Below, piece by piece: positions 8,983-16,715 of a stretch of 64,000 nucleotides of DNA. Location of the stretch: positions 186,001 to 250,000 of the forward strand of contig NZ_PVMZ01000011.1 in NCBI RefSeq assembly GCF_003001815.1, in the 5' to 3' direction. Source of the stretch: Actinoplanes italicus (GTDB taxonomy: Bacteria > Actinomycetota > Actinomycetes > Mycobacteriales > Micromonosporaceae). The notes beneath the pieces are model-generated. The model made no database searches. It was given only the letters and a program-made list of their open reading frames with translations, and was not told the origin of the DNA. The position numbers and the translations under genes are program-made. How positions within the stretch are numbered: position 1 is the first letter of the stretch; every line of letters begins with the position of its first letter.

Positions 8983-9007
8983 TGAGGTTACCTCAACATG
9001 AGGTTAC
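8983..9007. promoter_or_regulatory. Candidate MarR operator with three half-sites
   Basis: TGAGGT-T-ACCTCA (8983-8995) forms a palindrome, and the ACCTCA arm pairs again with TGAGGT at 8999-9004. This gives three half-sites between the divergent exporter and marR genes. For marR, TAGATT (9023-9028) fits a TANNNT -10 box ending 6 nt before the GTG, so the transcript is probably leaderless. Confidence 0.55.
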
Positions 9008-9034
9008 AACGGTAGCCGCTGTTAGATTGTTCCC

Positions 9035-9445
9035 GTGGAGGAGACCCTGGCCGAGGCGTTCTGGGCGGTGACCCGTCGCCTGCGCCTGCACACCCGCAAC
9101 GCCCTGCAGCCGTGGAACGTCTCACCCTCACAGTCCCGCGCGCTGGGCGTGCTCTCCCGTCACGGCGAGATGCGGCTCAGCGCCGTGGCCGAGCACCTGC
9201 ACATCGCACCCCGCTCGGCCACCGAGGTGATCGACGACCTGCAGCGACGCAACCTGGTCGAGCGCCGCCCGGACCCGTCCGACCGGCGGGCCACCCTGGT
9301 CGCGCTGACCGCGGACGGCGTCACGACGGCACGCGCCATCGACGAGGCCCGCGCCGCCGAGGCCGAGCGCCTGTTCGCCGCCCTCGACCCGGCCGACCGC
9401 ACGGAACTGGCCCGCATCCTGCGCCGCCTCCGCGACCCGAACTGA
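9035..9445 (+). CDS. MarR family transcriptional regulator
   Basis: A 136-residue winged-helix regulator. The core LSAVAEHLHIAPRSATEVIDDLQRRNLVERRPDPSDRRATLVALT is the canonical MarR recognition helix and wing, with the DxR (PSDRRA) wing motif. It is divergent from the ABC exporter gene and probably represses it and itself through the TGAGGT half-sites between them. It starts at GTG with no Shine-Dalgarno sequence, which matches the predicted leaderless transcript. Confidence 0.87.
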   Translation: MEETLAEAFWAVTRRLRLHTRNALQPWNVSPSQSRALGVLSRHGEMRLSAVAEHLHIAPRSATEVIDDLQRRNLVERRPDPSDRRATLVALTADGVTTARAIDEARAAEAERLFAALDPADRTELARILRRLRDPN

Positions 9446-9462
9446 CGCGGGGTTCAGCCGGC

Positions 9463-9546
9463 CCGCTTCCTCGGCCGGCCGGGCGGCTCCTCAGACGACA
9501 GGCAGCTCCTGAGACGAACCAGGCCGCTTCCTCAGCCGGCCGGGCG
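9463..9546. repeat. Direct repeat of 23 bp between marR and the TPR gene
   Basis: A 23-nt sequence at 9463-9485 (core CTCGGCCGGCCGGG) recurs at 9524-9546 with one mismatch. The second copy overlaps the 3' end of the TPR gene. It may be part of a transcription-end structure. Confidence 0.4.
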
Positions 9547-10374
9547 CGCCAGGGTCGAGACGCAGCCGGCGGTTCCGGCGGCGAGCAGCAGCGTGAAGTA
9601 CAGGCTGGACGGCGCGACCAGCAGCCCGGTCGCCTCGAGAACGCCGACCCCGGCGAGCGCCGCGAGGAACCACACGAGCGCCACCCGGGCCACGTGCCCG
9701 AGCGCGTCCCGACCTGCCCCGGTCCGCCGCCGGGCACTCTGACCGGGGTGGATGCGCAGCGACTCGGCGAAGTCGTCGGCTGCCAGCGCCAGTGACGCCG
9801 CGTCGATCGCCGTACTCATCGCCTTGTCGAAGGTCTTGAGCATGGCCCGAGCTCCGGCGTGACCGAAGTCGATCGCCAGCGCCCGGCCGAGAGCCTCCCG
9901 CGCGCTGAGCGGACGGCCGATCGCGAACAGCGCCTTGCCGAACGTGACCTGCAGATCCGCGTCGTACCCGGCCAGGTCGGCGACACACCGCAGCCCCTCG
10001 GCCGCGTCGGTCGGCAGCCCGGCGGCGAGCTGTGCCTCGGCGAGCCGGTTGTGCAGACGCGGGTTGCCCGGGTCCTCCCGGCAGGCGGCGGCCGCGGCCG
10101 CGATGGCCTCGGCGTGGTCGGCGAGCCGCGACCGGGCGTGGCTGAGCCAGAACAGCGACTCGGCGTCGTACGGGTCGAGGTGCCAGGCGGCCTGCGCGGC
10201 GAGCAGAGCACCGGTCAGATCGTCGAGGTCGAGCCGGGCACGGGCCATCCGGTGCCAGGCGCCGACGTTCTCGGGCTCGCGCCCGACGAAGGGCGCGAGC
10301 AGGCGCTCGGCATTGTGGGCACGGCCGCGGGCGAGCAGGGCATCGGCCTCGGCGAGTAGGGGCTCGGTTCGCAC
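9532..10374 (-). CDS. Tetratricopeptide-repeat protein with C-terminal membrane segments
   Basis: A 280-residue protein. Residues 1-190 form about five helical TPR units, e.g. PENVGAWHRMARARLDLDDLTGALLAAQAAWHLDPYD-type sequence with the alternating small/large pattern. After a short basic linker (SARRRTGAGRDAL) come two hydrophobic helices near residues 229-273, so the TPR part is probably cytoplasmic and membrane-anchored. A protein-assembly role is inferred from the TPR fold only. Confidence 0.72.
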   Translation of the reverse strand: MRTEPLLAEADALLARGRAHNAERLLAPFVGREPENVGAWHRMARARLDLDDLTGALLAAQAAWHLDPYDAESLFWLSHARSRLADHAEAIAAAAAACREDPGNPRLHNRLAEAQLAAGLPTDAAEGLRCVADLAGYDADLQVTFGKALFAIGRPLSAREALGRALAIDFGHAGARAMLKTFDKAMSTAIDAASLALAADDFAESLRIHPGQSARRRTGAGRDALGHVARVALVWFLAALAGVGVLEATGLLVAPSSLYFTLLLAAGTAGCVSTLARPAG

Positions 10375-10450
10375 GCCGCCTCAGATCGGCAGCCACCCGC
10401 CCCGCTTGCGAGACCCTGCCGGTGCACGTCCGTTGCAACCCGGCCGCGTG

Positions 10451-10936
10451 TCAGTGACCTCGGAGTTCGTCGCGGTAGGAGATCAGCGCGCCGTTCATGC
10501 CCTGCAGGAACTTCTCGATCACCTGGAGCTCGTCGACGCCGAACTGGGCCATCACCTCGTCGGTGCGCGGGGCCAGCGGCGCGAAAAACGACAGGGCGAG
10601 GGCCATCCCGGCGTCGGCGTAGCGCAGGTGCACGACCCGGCGGTCGGCGCTCTCCCGGCTCCGGCGCAGGTGGCCGCCGCGTTCGAGGCGGTCGATCAGC
10701 GCCGTCGTCGCCCCGGATGTCAGGCCGATCGCCTCGCCGAGTTTGCCGGGTGTCAGCGGCGTTCCCCGGCGTTCGGCGTGCATGACGGCCAACAGTGCGT
10801 GCATGTCGGTCGCGTGCAGGCGGTGCTGACCGGCGAAGGCGTGCCCGATGTGCTGCGCCTCGCTGCTGTACGTGTTCAACAGGTCGACGAGTTCCCTGCG
10901 TAACCGCGTCCGTTCCGCAGTCTCGTTCACTTCCAC
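10451..10936 (-). CDS. MarR family transcriptional regulator
   Basis: A MarR-type winged-helix protein of about 161 residues with HTH TPGKLGEAIGLTSGATTALIDRLERGGHLRRSRESADRRVVHL. It is divergent from the MMPL transporter and is its likely regulator. Possible starts are GTG at 10936 (chosen), GTG at 10930 and a TTG at 10975. The TTG lies inside a palindrome, so it is less likely to be a start. Confidence 0.82.
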   Translation of the reverse strand: MEVNETAERTRLRRELVDLLNTYSSEAQHIGHAFAGQHRLHATDMHALLAVMHAERRGTPLTPGKLGEAIGLTSGATTALIDRLERGGHLRRSRESADRRVVHLRYADAGMALALSFFAPLAPRTDEVMAQFGVDELQVIEKFLQGMNGALISYRDELRGH

Positions 10937-10971
10937 GGGGGTAAGTGTTGCAGATTCAAGCCCAGTGGTGA

Positions 10972-11008
10972 ACAATCTCGATTGTAAAGATTCTCAGTCT
11001 TGAAGACT
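10972..11008. promoter_or_regulatory. Two palindromes between marR and the MMPL gene
   Basis: ACAATC-TC-GATTGT (10972-10985) and AGTCTT-G-AAGACT (10996-11008) are both perfect palindromes in the divergent promoter gap. Either could be the operator of the adjacent MarR protein. Confidence 0.5.
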
Positions 11009-11028
11009 TGCTCTAGGGGGCACCTGCA

Positions 11029-13095
11029 ATGAGAAGGGCATGGGCGACGCTCCTCCTGGCCCTGCTGCTCGGCGGACTCGTGTTCGGCTTCGCCGGGACG
11101 ACCGAGACCGACAACGACCCGACGTCCTCGCTGCCGTCCTCGGCGGAGTCGACGCGGGTCGCCGAGCTGCAGAAGCAGCTGCCGTCCGGGCGGACCAACC
11201 CGGCGCTGATCGTCGTCGCCAAGGGCGGGCAGCCACTCACGGACGCCGACCTGGTCACGGTCAAGGATCTCGGGCAGCCGATCCTCTCCGACGACCGCAA
11301 GGCCGCGCTGGTGACCGTGGTCCTGCCGGCCACCGGTGACGCCGACGCCACCATCGAGGCCGTCAAGGACCTGCGCGCCAAGGTCTCGACGGACCTGCCG
11401 CCCGGCGTGACGGCGCAGGTCACCGGCGGTGCCGGGTTCAGCGCCGACCTGTCGAACAGCTTCAGCGGCGCCAACACGAAGCTGCTGATCGTCACGGTCG
11501 TGGTCGTCACGATCCTGCTGCTGGTGACCTACCGCAGCCCGATCCTTTGGGTCGTGCCGCTGTTCGTCGTCGGGTTCGCCGACCAGCTCGCCGCCAAGGT
11601 GATCGCGCTGCTGTCGCAGCACACCGACCTGGCCGTGAACGGCTCGACCACCGGCATCGTCACGGTGCTGGTCTTCGGCGCCGGCACCGACTACGCGCTG
11701 CTGCTGATCTCCCGTTACCGCGAGGAGCTGCACAGGTACGAGAGCCGGTTCGAGGCCATGGCCAAGGCTCTGCGCGGCGCGGGTCCGGCCATCGCGGCGA
11801 GCGCCGGCACGGTCATCCTGGCCCTGCTGACGTTGATCCTGGCCAGCCTCAAGAGCAACGTGGCGCTGGGTGTCACGGCGGCTGCCGGTGTCGCCATCGC
11901 CGCCGTGTTCGCGCTGCTCGTGCTGCCGGCCGCGCTGGTGATCTGCGGCCGCGGCCTGTTCTGGCCGTTCATCCCGCGGGTCGGCCAGGCCGGTCCGGAG
12001 GACGGCAAGGGCCTCTGGGCCAAGGTCGGTCGCGGCGTGGTCCGCCGCCCGGTCGCCGTGACGCTCGTGTCGGCGATCGTCCTCGGGCTGCTCTCGCTCG
12101 GCGGGCTCGGCACCAAGGTCGGCCTGTCGCAGGCCGAGCAGTTCCGGGTCGAGGCCGAGTCGGTGCAAGGCCTGGAGACGCTGAGCAGGTACTTCCCGGC
12201 CGGCGCGGCCGGTCCGGCGGTCATCCTGACCGAGCCCGCCAAGGCCGGGCAGGTGCTGGCCACCGTCTCCGGCACCGAGGGTGTCGCCCAGGCCCGGGTC
12301 GCCGAGCAGACCGCCTCCCAGGTCAGCATCAGCGCCGTGCTGCAGGCCGCCCCGGACACCGCCGAGGCGTTCCAGACGATCCGTGACCTGCGGGCGAACC
12401 TGGACGGCGAGGCGCTGGTCGGCGGCACGGTGGCGACCGCCCTGGACACCCGGGACGCGGCCCGGCGCGACCTGGCCGTCATCGTCCCGGTGATCCTGGC
12501 CGTGGTGTTCCTGGTGCTGGTCGCGCTGCTGCGGGCGATCGTGGCGCCGGTGCTGCTGATGGTCACCGTGGTGGTGAGCTTCGTGGCGTCGCTGGGCGCG
12601 GGCTCGTGGCTGTTCCGGAACGTGTTCGACTACCCGGCGCTGGACAACTCGGTGCCGCTGTTCTCGTTCCTGTTCCTGGTGGCGCTCGGTGTCGACTACA
12701 ACATCTTCCTGGTCACCCGGGCCAAGGAGGAGGCGGCGACGCGCGGCACGAAGGACGGCATGGTGCATGCGCTGGCCATGACGGGCGCGGTCATCACCAG
12801 CGCGGGCATCCTGCTCGCGGCGGTGTTCGCGGTGCTCGGCGTGCTTCCGGTGGTCACCCTGACCCAGATCGGCGTCATCGTCGGCATCGGTGTTCTTCTG
12901 GACACGCTGCTCGTACGCACCGTATTGGTCCCCGCCCTGGCCACCCTCACGGGTGACCGCTTCTGGTGGCCCGGCCGCCCGCAGGGCGTCGCGCCACCCG
13001 CCGACGGCGACGCGGACAAGGCCCGGTCACGGCCCGACTGGGACGAAGTGAACCGCGCGAAGATCGCCGAACAGGCCGGGGACACGAACCGGTAA
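11029..13095 (+). CDS. MMPL/RND family membrane transporter
   Basis: A 688-residue membrane protein of the MMPL (MmpL/ActII-3) class, which exports lipids or small molecules using the proton gradient. Two repeated halves each have a leading helix, an extracellular domain and a helix bundle. The diagnostic motifs GAGTDYALLLISRYREEL (first half) and ALGVDYNIFLVTRAKEEA (second half) carry the proton-relay Asp-Tyr pairs. AGGGGG (11015-11020) precedes the ATG at 8-nt spacing. The divergent MarR gene and palindromes suggest inducible export. Confidence 0.88.
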   Translation: MRRAWATLLLALLLGGLVFGFAGTTETDNDPTSSLPSSAESTRVAELQKQLPSGRTNPALIVVAKGGQPLTDADLVTVKDLGQPILSDDRKAALVTVVLPATGDADATIEAVKDLRAKVSTDLPPGVTAQVTGGAGFSADLSNSFSGANTKLLIVTVVVVTILLLVTYRSPILWVVPLFVVGFADQLAAKVIALLSQHTDLAVNGSTTGIVTVLVFGAGTDYALLLISRYREELHRYESRFEAMAKALRGAGPAIAASAGTVILALLTLILASLKSNVALGVTAAAGVAIAAVFALLVLPAALVICGRGLFWPFIPRVGQAGPEDGKGLWAKVGRGVVRRPVAVTLVSAIVLGLLSLGGLGTKVGLSQAEQFRVEAESVQGLETLSRYFPAGAAGPAVILTEPAKAGQVLATVSGTEGVAQARVAEQTASQVSISAVLQAAPDTAEAFQTIRDLRANLDGEALVGGTVATALDTRDAARRDLAVIVPVILAVVFLVLVALLRAIVAPVLLMVTVVVSFVASLGAGSWLFRNVFDYPALDNSVPLFSFLFLVALGVDYNIFLVTRAKEEAATRGTKDGMVHALAMTGAVITSAGILLAAVFAVLGVLPVVTLTQIGVIVGIGVLLDTLLVRTVLVPALATLTGDRFWWPGRPQGVAPPADGDADKARSRPDWDEVNRAKIAEQAGDTNR

Positions 13096-13114
13096 GGCTT
13101 CACTCACCGCCAGG

Positions 13115-13146
13115 GATGCCGGGTGGCCCGCGGGCCACCCGGCATC
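13115..13146. terminator. Bidirectional terminator, 32-bp perfect palindrome
   Basis: The halves 13115-13130 and 13131-13146 are exact reverse complements, lying between the convergent MMPL and ssuD genes. Confidence 0.75.
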
Positions 13147-13203
13147 GCCATGTGAGGCCGCGGAAGCCGGCAGGGGAGGCGCGAACGCGCGGCGCGGCGG
13201 GTG

Positions 13204-14319
13204 TCAGCGGGTCAGGGGCATGCCCGCGAACGGGATGGCGGCGGGCGCCGGGCCGGTGTCGCCGGCCGGGTGCCGCCAGACGCCGCGGCGGCGCAGCTCG
13301 GGCAGCACGCCCTCACCGAACCGGTACGCCTCCTCCAGGTGCGGGTAGCCGGAGAGGATGAACTCGTCGATGCCGAGCGCCGCGTACTCCTGAATCCGGT
13401 CGGCGACCTCGCTGTGGCTGCCGACCAGCGCGGTTCCGGCGCCGCCGCGGACCAGGCCGACCCCGGCCCACAGGTTCGGTGACACGACCAGGCCGTCGCG
13501 GTCGCCGCCGTGCAGGTCACGCATCCGCTGCTGGCCCACCGACTCGCTGCGTGCCAGGCCCGCCTGCACGGCCTCGACGTCGGCCGGCGACACGTTGCGC
13601 AGCAGCCGCCCGGTCTCGGCCCAGGCCTCCTCGGCGGTGTCGCGGGTGATCACGTGCAGGCGGATGCCGAACCGCATGTCGGGCTTGAGCGTGCGGATCC
13701 AGGCCAGCTTCTCGGCCACCTGGGCGGGCGGCTCGCCCCAGGTCAGGTAGACGTCGGCGTGCGCCGCGGCGACCGGGCCGGCCGCTTTCGACGATCCACC
13801 GAAGTAGATGGCCGGCCGGATCTGAGGGGTACGGGCCAGACGAGCCTCCTCGACGTGGATGTGCGCACCCTCGTACGACATCGTCTGTCCCCGCAGCAAC
13901 CCGTTGACCACCGTGAGGAATTCGCCGGTCCGCGCGTAGCGCGAGTCCTTGTCGAGGAAGTCACCGAACTGGCGCTGCTCGTGCGACTCGCCCCCGGTGA
14001 CCACGTTGAGCAGCAGCCGGTTGCCGGAGAGCCGCTGGAACGTGGAGGCCATCTGCGCCGCGAGCGTCGGCGAGATGAGGCCGGGCCGGAACGCGACCAG
14101 GAACTTGAGCCGCTCGGTGACCTCGGTGAGCATCGCGGTGGACAACCAGGCGTCCTCGCACCAGGCACCGGTGGGGGTGAGCGCGCCGACGAAGCCGAGC
14201 TGCTCGGCGCTGCGGGCGATCTGCCCGAGGTAGCCGATCGTCAGGGGCCGCACGCCCTCGGCGGTGGCCACGATGTCGCGGCTGTCGCCGTTGGTGGGGA
14301 GGAACCAGTGGAAGTCCAT
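13204..14319 (-). CDS. ssuD: FMNH2-dependent alkanesulfonate monooxygenase
   Basis: A 371-residue luciferase-like monooxygenase of the SsuD type, which cleaves alkanesulfonates to aldehyde and sulfite with FMNH2 and O2. The N-terminus MDFHWFLPTNGDSR, the segment FLVAFRPGLISPTLAAQMASTF and NVVTGGES (flavin phosphate region) are typical SsuD blocks, and the full length is present. It is divergent from a sulfite-oxidase-family gene, sharing a palindrome with a regulon-like motif. That pairing fits: one enzyme releases sulfite, the other could oxidise it. No ssuE-type reductase is adjacent; the window's nitroreductase is far away. Confidence 0.87.
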   Translation of the reverse strand: MDFHWFLPTNGDSRDIVATAEGVRPLTIGYLGQIARSAEQLGFVGALTPTGAWCEDAWLSTAMLTEVTERLKFLVAFRPGLISPTLAAQMASTFQRLSGNRLLLNVVTGGESHEQRQFGDFLDKDSRYARTGEFLTVVNGLLRGQTMSYEGAHIHVEEARLARTPQIRPAIYFGGSSKAAGPVAAAHADVYLTWGEPPAQVAEKLAWIRTLKPDMRFGIRLHVITRDTAEEAWAETGRLLRNVSPADVEAVQAGLARSESVGQQRMRDLHGGDRDGLVVSPNLWAGVGLVRGGAGTALVGSHSEVADRIQEYAALGIDEFILSGYPHLEEAYRFGEGVLPELRRRGVWRHPAGDTGPAPAAIPFAGMPLTR

Positions 14320-14341
14320 GCGGCCCAGACTATTCTACAAC

Positions 14342-14360
14342 TCCTATTGAATCGATAGGA
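14342..14360. promoter_or_regulatory. Regulon-type operator: TCCTAT-N7-ATAGGA
   Basis: A perfect inverted repeat with 6-bp arms and a 7-nt spacer lies between ssuD and the sulfite oxidase. Its right arm overlaps TAGGAT (14356-14361), a plausible -10 for the sulfite oxidase that ends 8 nt before its ATG. The same arms and spacer occur at 51301-51321. Confidence 0.68.
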
Positions 14361-14369
14361 TGTGTCGCC

Positions 14370-15578
14370 ATGAACGAGGGTGAATTCGACGAACGCAGAC
14401 TGCGCGACTTCATGGCTGGCCGGACCAGCGGTTTCTCCCGGCGGACGCTGCTCGCGCTGACCGCCGCCGCGGGTGTCGGCGCGGCACTGCCGGGCAGTCC
14501 CGCACAGGCTGCCGGACCGATCGTCAAGCCGCTGCCGCCCGACCTGTTCCGCAGTCTCGGCACCAACGCCGAGACGCTCTGGTCGTCGCTCAAGGGGCAG
14601 GGCTACTACGTGCCGGTGGACCGCTTCTTCGTCCGCAACCACACGGTGACCCCGACGATCGACGCGTCCACATGGAGCCTGGAGATCTCCGGATCAGGGA
14701 CCCGGACCGCACACTTCACTCTCGACGACCTCAAGCGGCTGCCCAGCGTCACCCGGCCGGTGGCGATCGAATGCGCCGGCAACGGCCGCGGCTACTTCAC
14801 CACCCAGCAGGGGCAGACCGTCTCCGGTACGGCGTGGCGCCTCGGCGCGATCGGCGTCGGCAAGTGGACGGGCGTCAAGCTGTCCACGGTGCTGCGAAAG
14901 GCCGGAATCAAGAAGAGTGCCGTCGACGTGCAGCCGGTCGGCCTCGACCCCAACTTCGTCAGCGGCGGCGTCGACCTCGGCCCGGTCCGGCGGCCGTTCC
15001 CGCTGCGCAAGGCGTTCGACGACGTGATCCTGGCCTACGAGCTCAACGACGAGCCGCTGCCGCCGGACCACGGCTTCCCGGTCCGCGTCGTGGTGCCGGA
15101 GTGGATCGGCATCTCGTCGATCAAGTGGGTCGGGAAGATCGAGGTGTCCGCCGAACCGCTCTTCTCCCCCTGGAACACCCAGTTCTACCGGCTGTTCGGG
15201 CCGGAGTTCCCGGCCGAGGGCGTGCCGATCAACCGGCAGGTCGTCAAGAGCGCCTTCGAGCTCGACCCGGGTACCACGTTCCCGGCCGGCGTGCGGACGC
15301 GGCTCACCGGGCGGTCCTGGTCGGCGGACGGGCCGATCCGCGAGGTCGAGGTCAGCACCGACGGCGGTACGACCTGGCGGCGTGCCCGCCCGTACGGCTC
15401 CACGCCGGGCGGGGTCTGGCAGCGCTGGGAGTACGACTGGACGCCCACGGCCGGCGAGCACGTGCTGCTGGCCCGGGCCACCGACGTGCGCGGCAACACC
15501 CAGCCGGAGGTGGCCGAGTTCAACACTCTCGGTTACCTCTTCGACGCCGTCGTCCGCGTGCCGGTGACCGCGGGGTAA
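14370..15578 (+). CDS. Tat-exported molybdopterin sulfite-oxidase-family enzyme
   Basis: A 402-residue enzyme with the sulfite-oxidase molybdenum domain, then a Mo-co dimerisation domain. Residues 20-48 are a Tat signal (SRRTLLAL with Arg24-Arg25, a hydrophobic core, then AQA). The molybdenum-ligating cysteine is Cys135 in IECAGNGRGYF. The C-terminal domain has SWSADGPIREVEVSTDGG and WQRWEYDW, typical of this family. No heme domain is present, so electrons go to an external acceptor. Oxidation of sulfite outside the membrane is the likely role because of the divergent ssuD; a different S- or N-oxide substrate is possible. The start is probably leaderless. Confidence 0.83.
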   Translation: MNEGEFDERRLRDFMAGRTSGFSRRTLLALTAAAGVGAALPGSPAQAAGPIVKPLPPDLFRSLGTNAETLWSSLKGQGYYVPVDRFFVRNHTVTPTIDASTWSLEISGSGTRTAHFTLDDLKRLPSVTRPVAIECAGNGRGYFTTQQGQTVSGTAWRLGAIGVGKWTGVKLSTVLRKAGIKKSAVDVQPVGLDPNFVSGGVDLGPVRRPFPLRKAFDDVILAYELNDEPLPPDHGFPVRVVVPEWIGISSIKWVGKIEVSAEPLFSPWNTQFYRLFGPEFPAEGVPINRQVVKSAFELDPGTTFPAGVRTRLTGRSWSADGPIREVEVSTDGGTTWRRARPYGSTPGGVWQRWEYDWTPTAGEHVLLARATDVRGNTQPEVAEFNTLGYLFDAVVRVPVTAG

Positions 15579-15601
15579 CGCTCTGGGATAGTGTGCCGCG
15601 C

Positions 15602-16633
15602 ATGCCGTCGGGAAAGGCCACGTCCAGCGACGTCGCGGCGGCCGCGGGCGTCTCCCGTTCGGCGGTGTCGTTCGCGTTCAACAACCCTCAGCGGATCTCG
15701 GTGGCGACCAGGGAACGGATCCTGGCCGCCGCCGAGGAGCTGGGCTACGCGCCGAGCACGCTGGGCCGGATGCTGCAGGCCGGCACCACCGGCTCGATCG
15801 GCGTGCTGCTGCCGCAGGGGCTCGGGCGGATCCTGGAGAACCCGTACTACTCACGGTTCCTGATGGGTGCCGGTCAGGTGTGCGACCAGGAGGGTTACAC
15901 CCTGCTGCTGACTCCCCCGCTGCAGGACTCGGTGCTCAAGGCCATCCCGTACGCCGCCGTCGACGGTTTCATCGTGTGCGGACTGGAGGCCGACCGCGGC
16001 GAGGTCGCCGAACTGACCCGCCGCGGCATCCCGTTCGTGCTGATCGACAGCGACCGTCTCGAAGGCGCGCCCAGTGTCGAGGTCGATGACCGCGGCGGCG
16101 CCCGCGAGGTGGCCCGCTATCTGCTCGATCTCGGACACCGCCGGCTGGCCGTGCTGTCGATGGACCCGGGCGCCGAGGTGCCGGTGCGCGGCTACCGCGG
16201 CCCGCTGGCCCGGCGGCTGGCCGGGATCGCCGACGCGCTGACCGATTTCGGCCTCACGATGGCCGACGTGCGGCTGGCCGAGGTGCCGGTGACGCGGTCC
16301 GAGGGCTACCGGGCGACGGTCGGCCTGATGTCCGGTGACGAGCCGCCGACCGCCGTGCTCGCTCTGTCGGACGTGCTCGCGTACGGGGCTGTGGATGCGC
16401 TGCAAGAACTTGCAATCAAGGTGCCCGCAGAGGTGTCCGTGACCGGGTTCGACGACCTCGCGGAGTCCTCCTGGTTCCGTCCGCGACTGACCACGGTCCG
16501 GCAGCCGATCGTGACCAAGGGACGGATGGCCGCGGACTTCCTGATCTCGGCAATCAGGGGTGAGGCACAACACCCGCACCAGACTCTGGGCACCTCCCTG
16601 ATCGTCCGGGAATCCACCGCGAAACCGGCATAA
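15602..16633 (+). CDS. LacI family transcriptional regulator of alpha-glucoside use
   Basis: A 343-residue LacI regulator. The HTH is SSDVAAAAGVSRSAVSFAFNNPQRISVATRERILAAAEELGY-type sequence, followed by a periplasmic-binding-like sensor domain ending in the usual VTGFDDLAESSWFRPRLTTVRQP. It lies directly upstream of a GH13 alpha-glucosidase in the same direction. Candidate operators sit in the gap (16643-16692), and another copy of the GCAAGAACTTGC core lies inside this gene at 16401-16414, suggesting autoregulation. Upstream in-frame extension of the ORF is antisense-like noise; ATG at 15602 gives the family start. Confidence 0.87.
   Translation: MPSGKATSSDVAAAAGVSRSAVSFAFNNPQRISVATRERILAAAEELGYAPSTLGRMLQAGTTGSIGVLLPQGLGRILENPYYSRFLMGAGQVCDQEGYTLLLTPPLQDSVLKAIPYAAVDGFIVCGLEADRGEVAELTRRGIPFVLIDSDRLEGAPSVEVDDRGGAREVARYLLDLGHRRLAVLSMDPGAEVPVRGYRGPLARRLAGIADALTDFGLTMADVRLAEVPVTRSEGYRATVGLMSGDEPPTAVLALSDVLAYGAVDALQELAIKVPAEVSVTGFDDLAESSWFRPRLTTVRQPIVTKGRMAADFLISAIRGEAQHPHQTLGTSLIVRESTAKPA
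16401..16414. promoter_or_regulatory. Intragenic LacI-type operator within the lacI gene
   Basis: TGCAAGAACTTGCA is a perfect 14-bp palindrome inside codons for Leu-Gln-Glu-Leu-Ala. It uses CAA, CTT and GCA, rare choices in this GC-rich gene. Its core recurs exactly at 16643-16654 upstream of the alpha-glucosidase. Confidence 0.6.
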
Positions 16634-16642
16634 CACCTCGCT

Positions 16643-16692
16643 GCAAGAACTTGCTGCAAGAAAGCAGCGGTCAACCTATGTAACACGTGTTA
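16643..16692. promoter_or_regulatory. Operator cluster upstream of the alpha-glucosidase
   Basis: Three sites lie here: GCAAG-AA-CTTGC (16643-16654), overlapping CTTGC-T-GCAAG (16650-16660), and TAACACGTGTTA (16681-16692), a perfect 12-bp palindrome. CTTGC/GCAAG sites are typical of actinomycete LacI regulators of maltose and alpha-glucosides. A TAGCGT (16702-16707) -10-like box ends 8 nt before the ATG. Confidence 0.65.
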
Positions 16693-16715
16693 GTAAGCTG
16701 CTAGCGTTCGTCGCC

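Noticed and set aside
10927..12768. 613-residue minus-strand open frame over the MMPL gene
   Set aside because: Low-complexity His/Asp/Arg/Gln sequence typical of antisense GC-rich frames; the MMPL motifs on the plus strand settle the coding strand.
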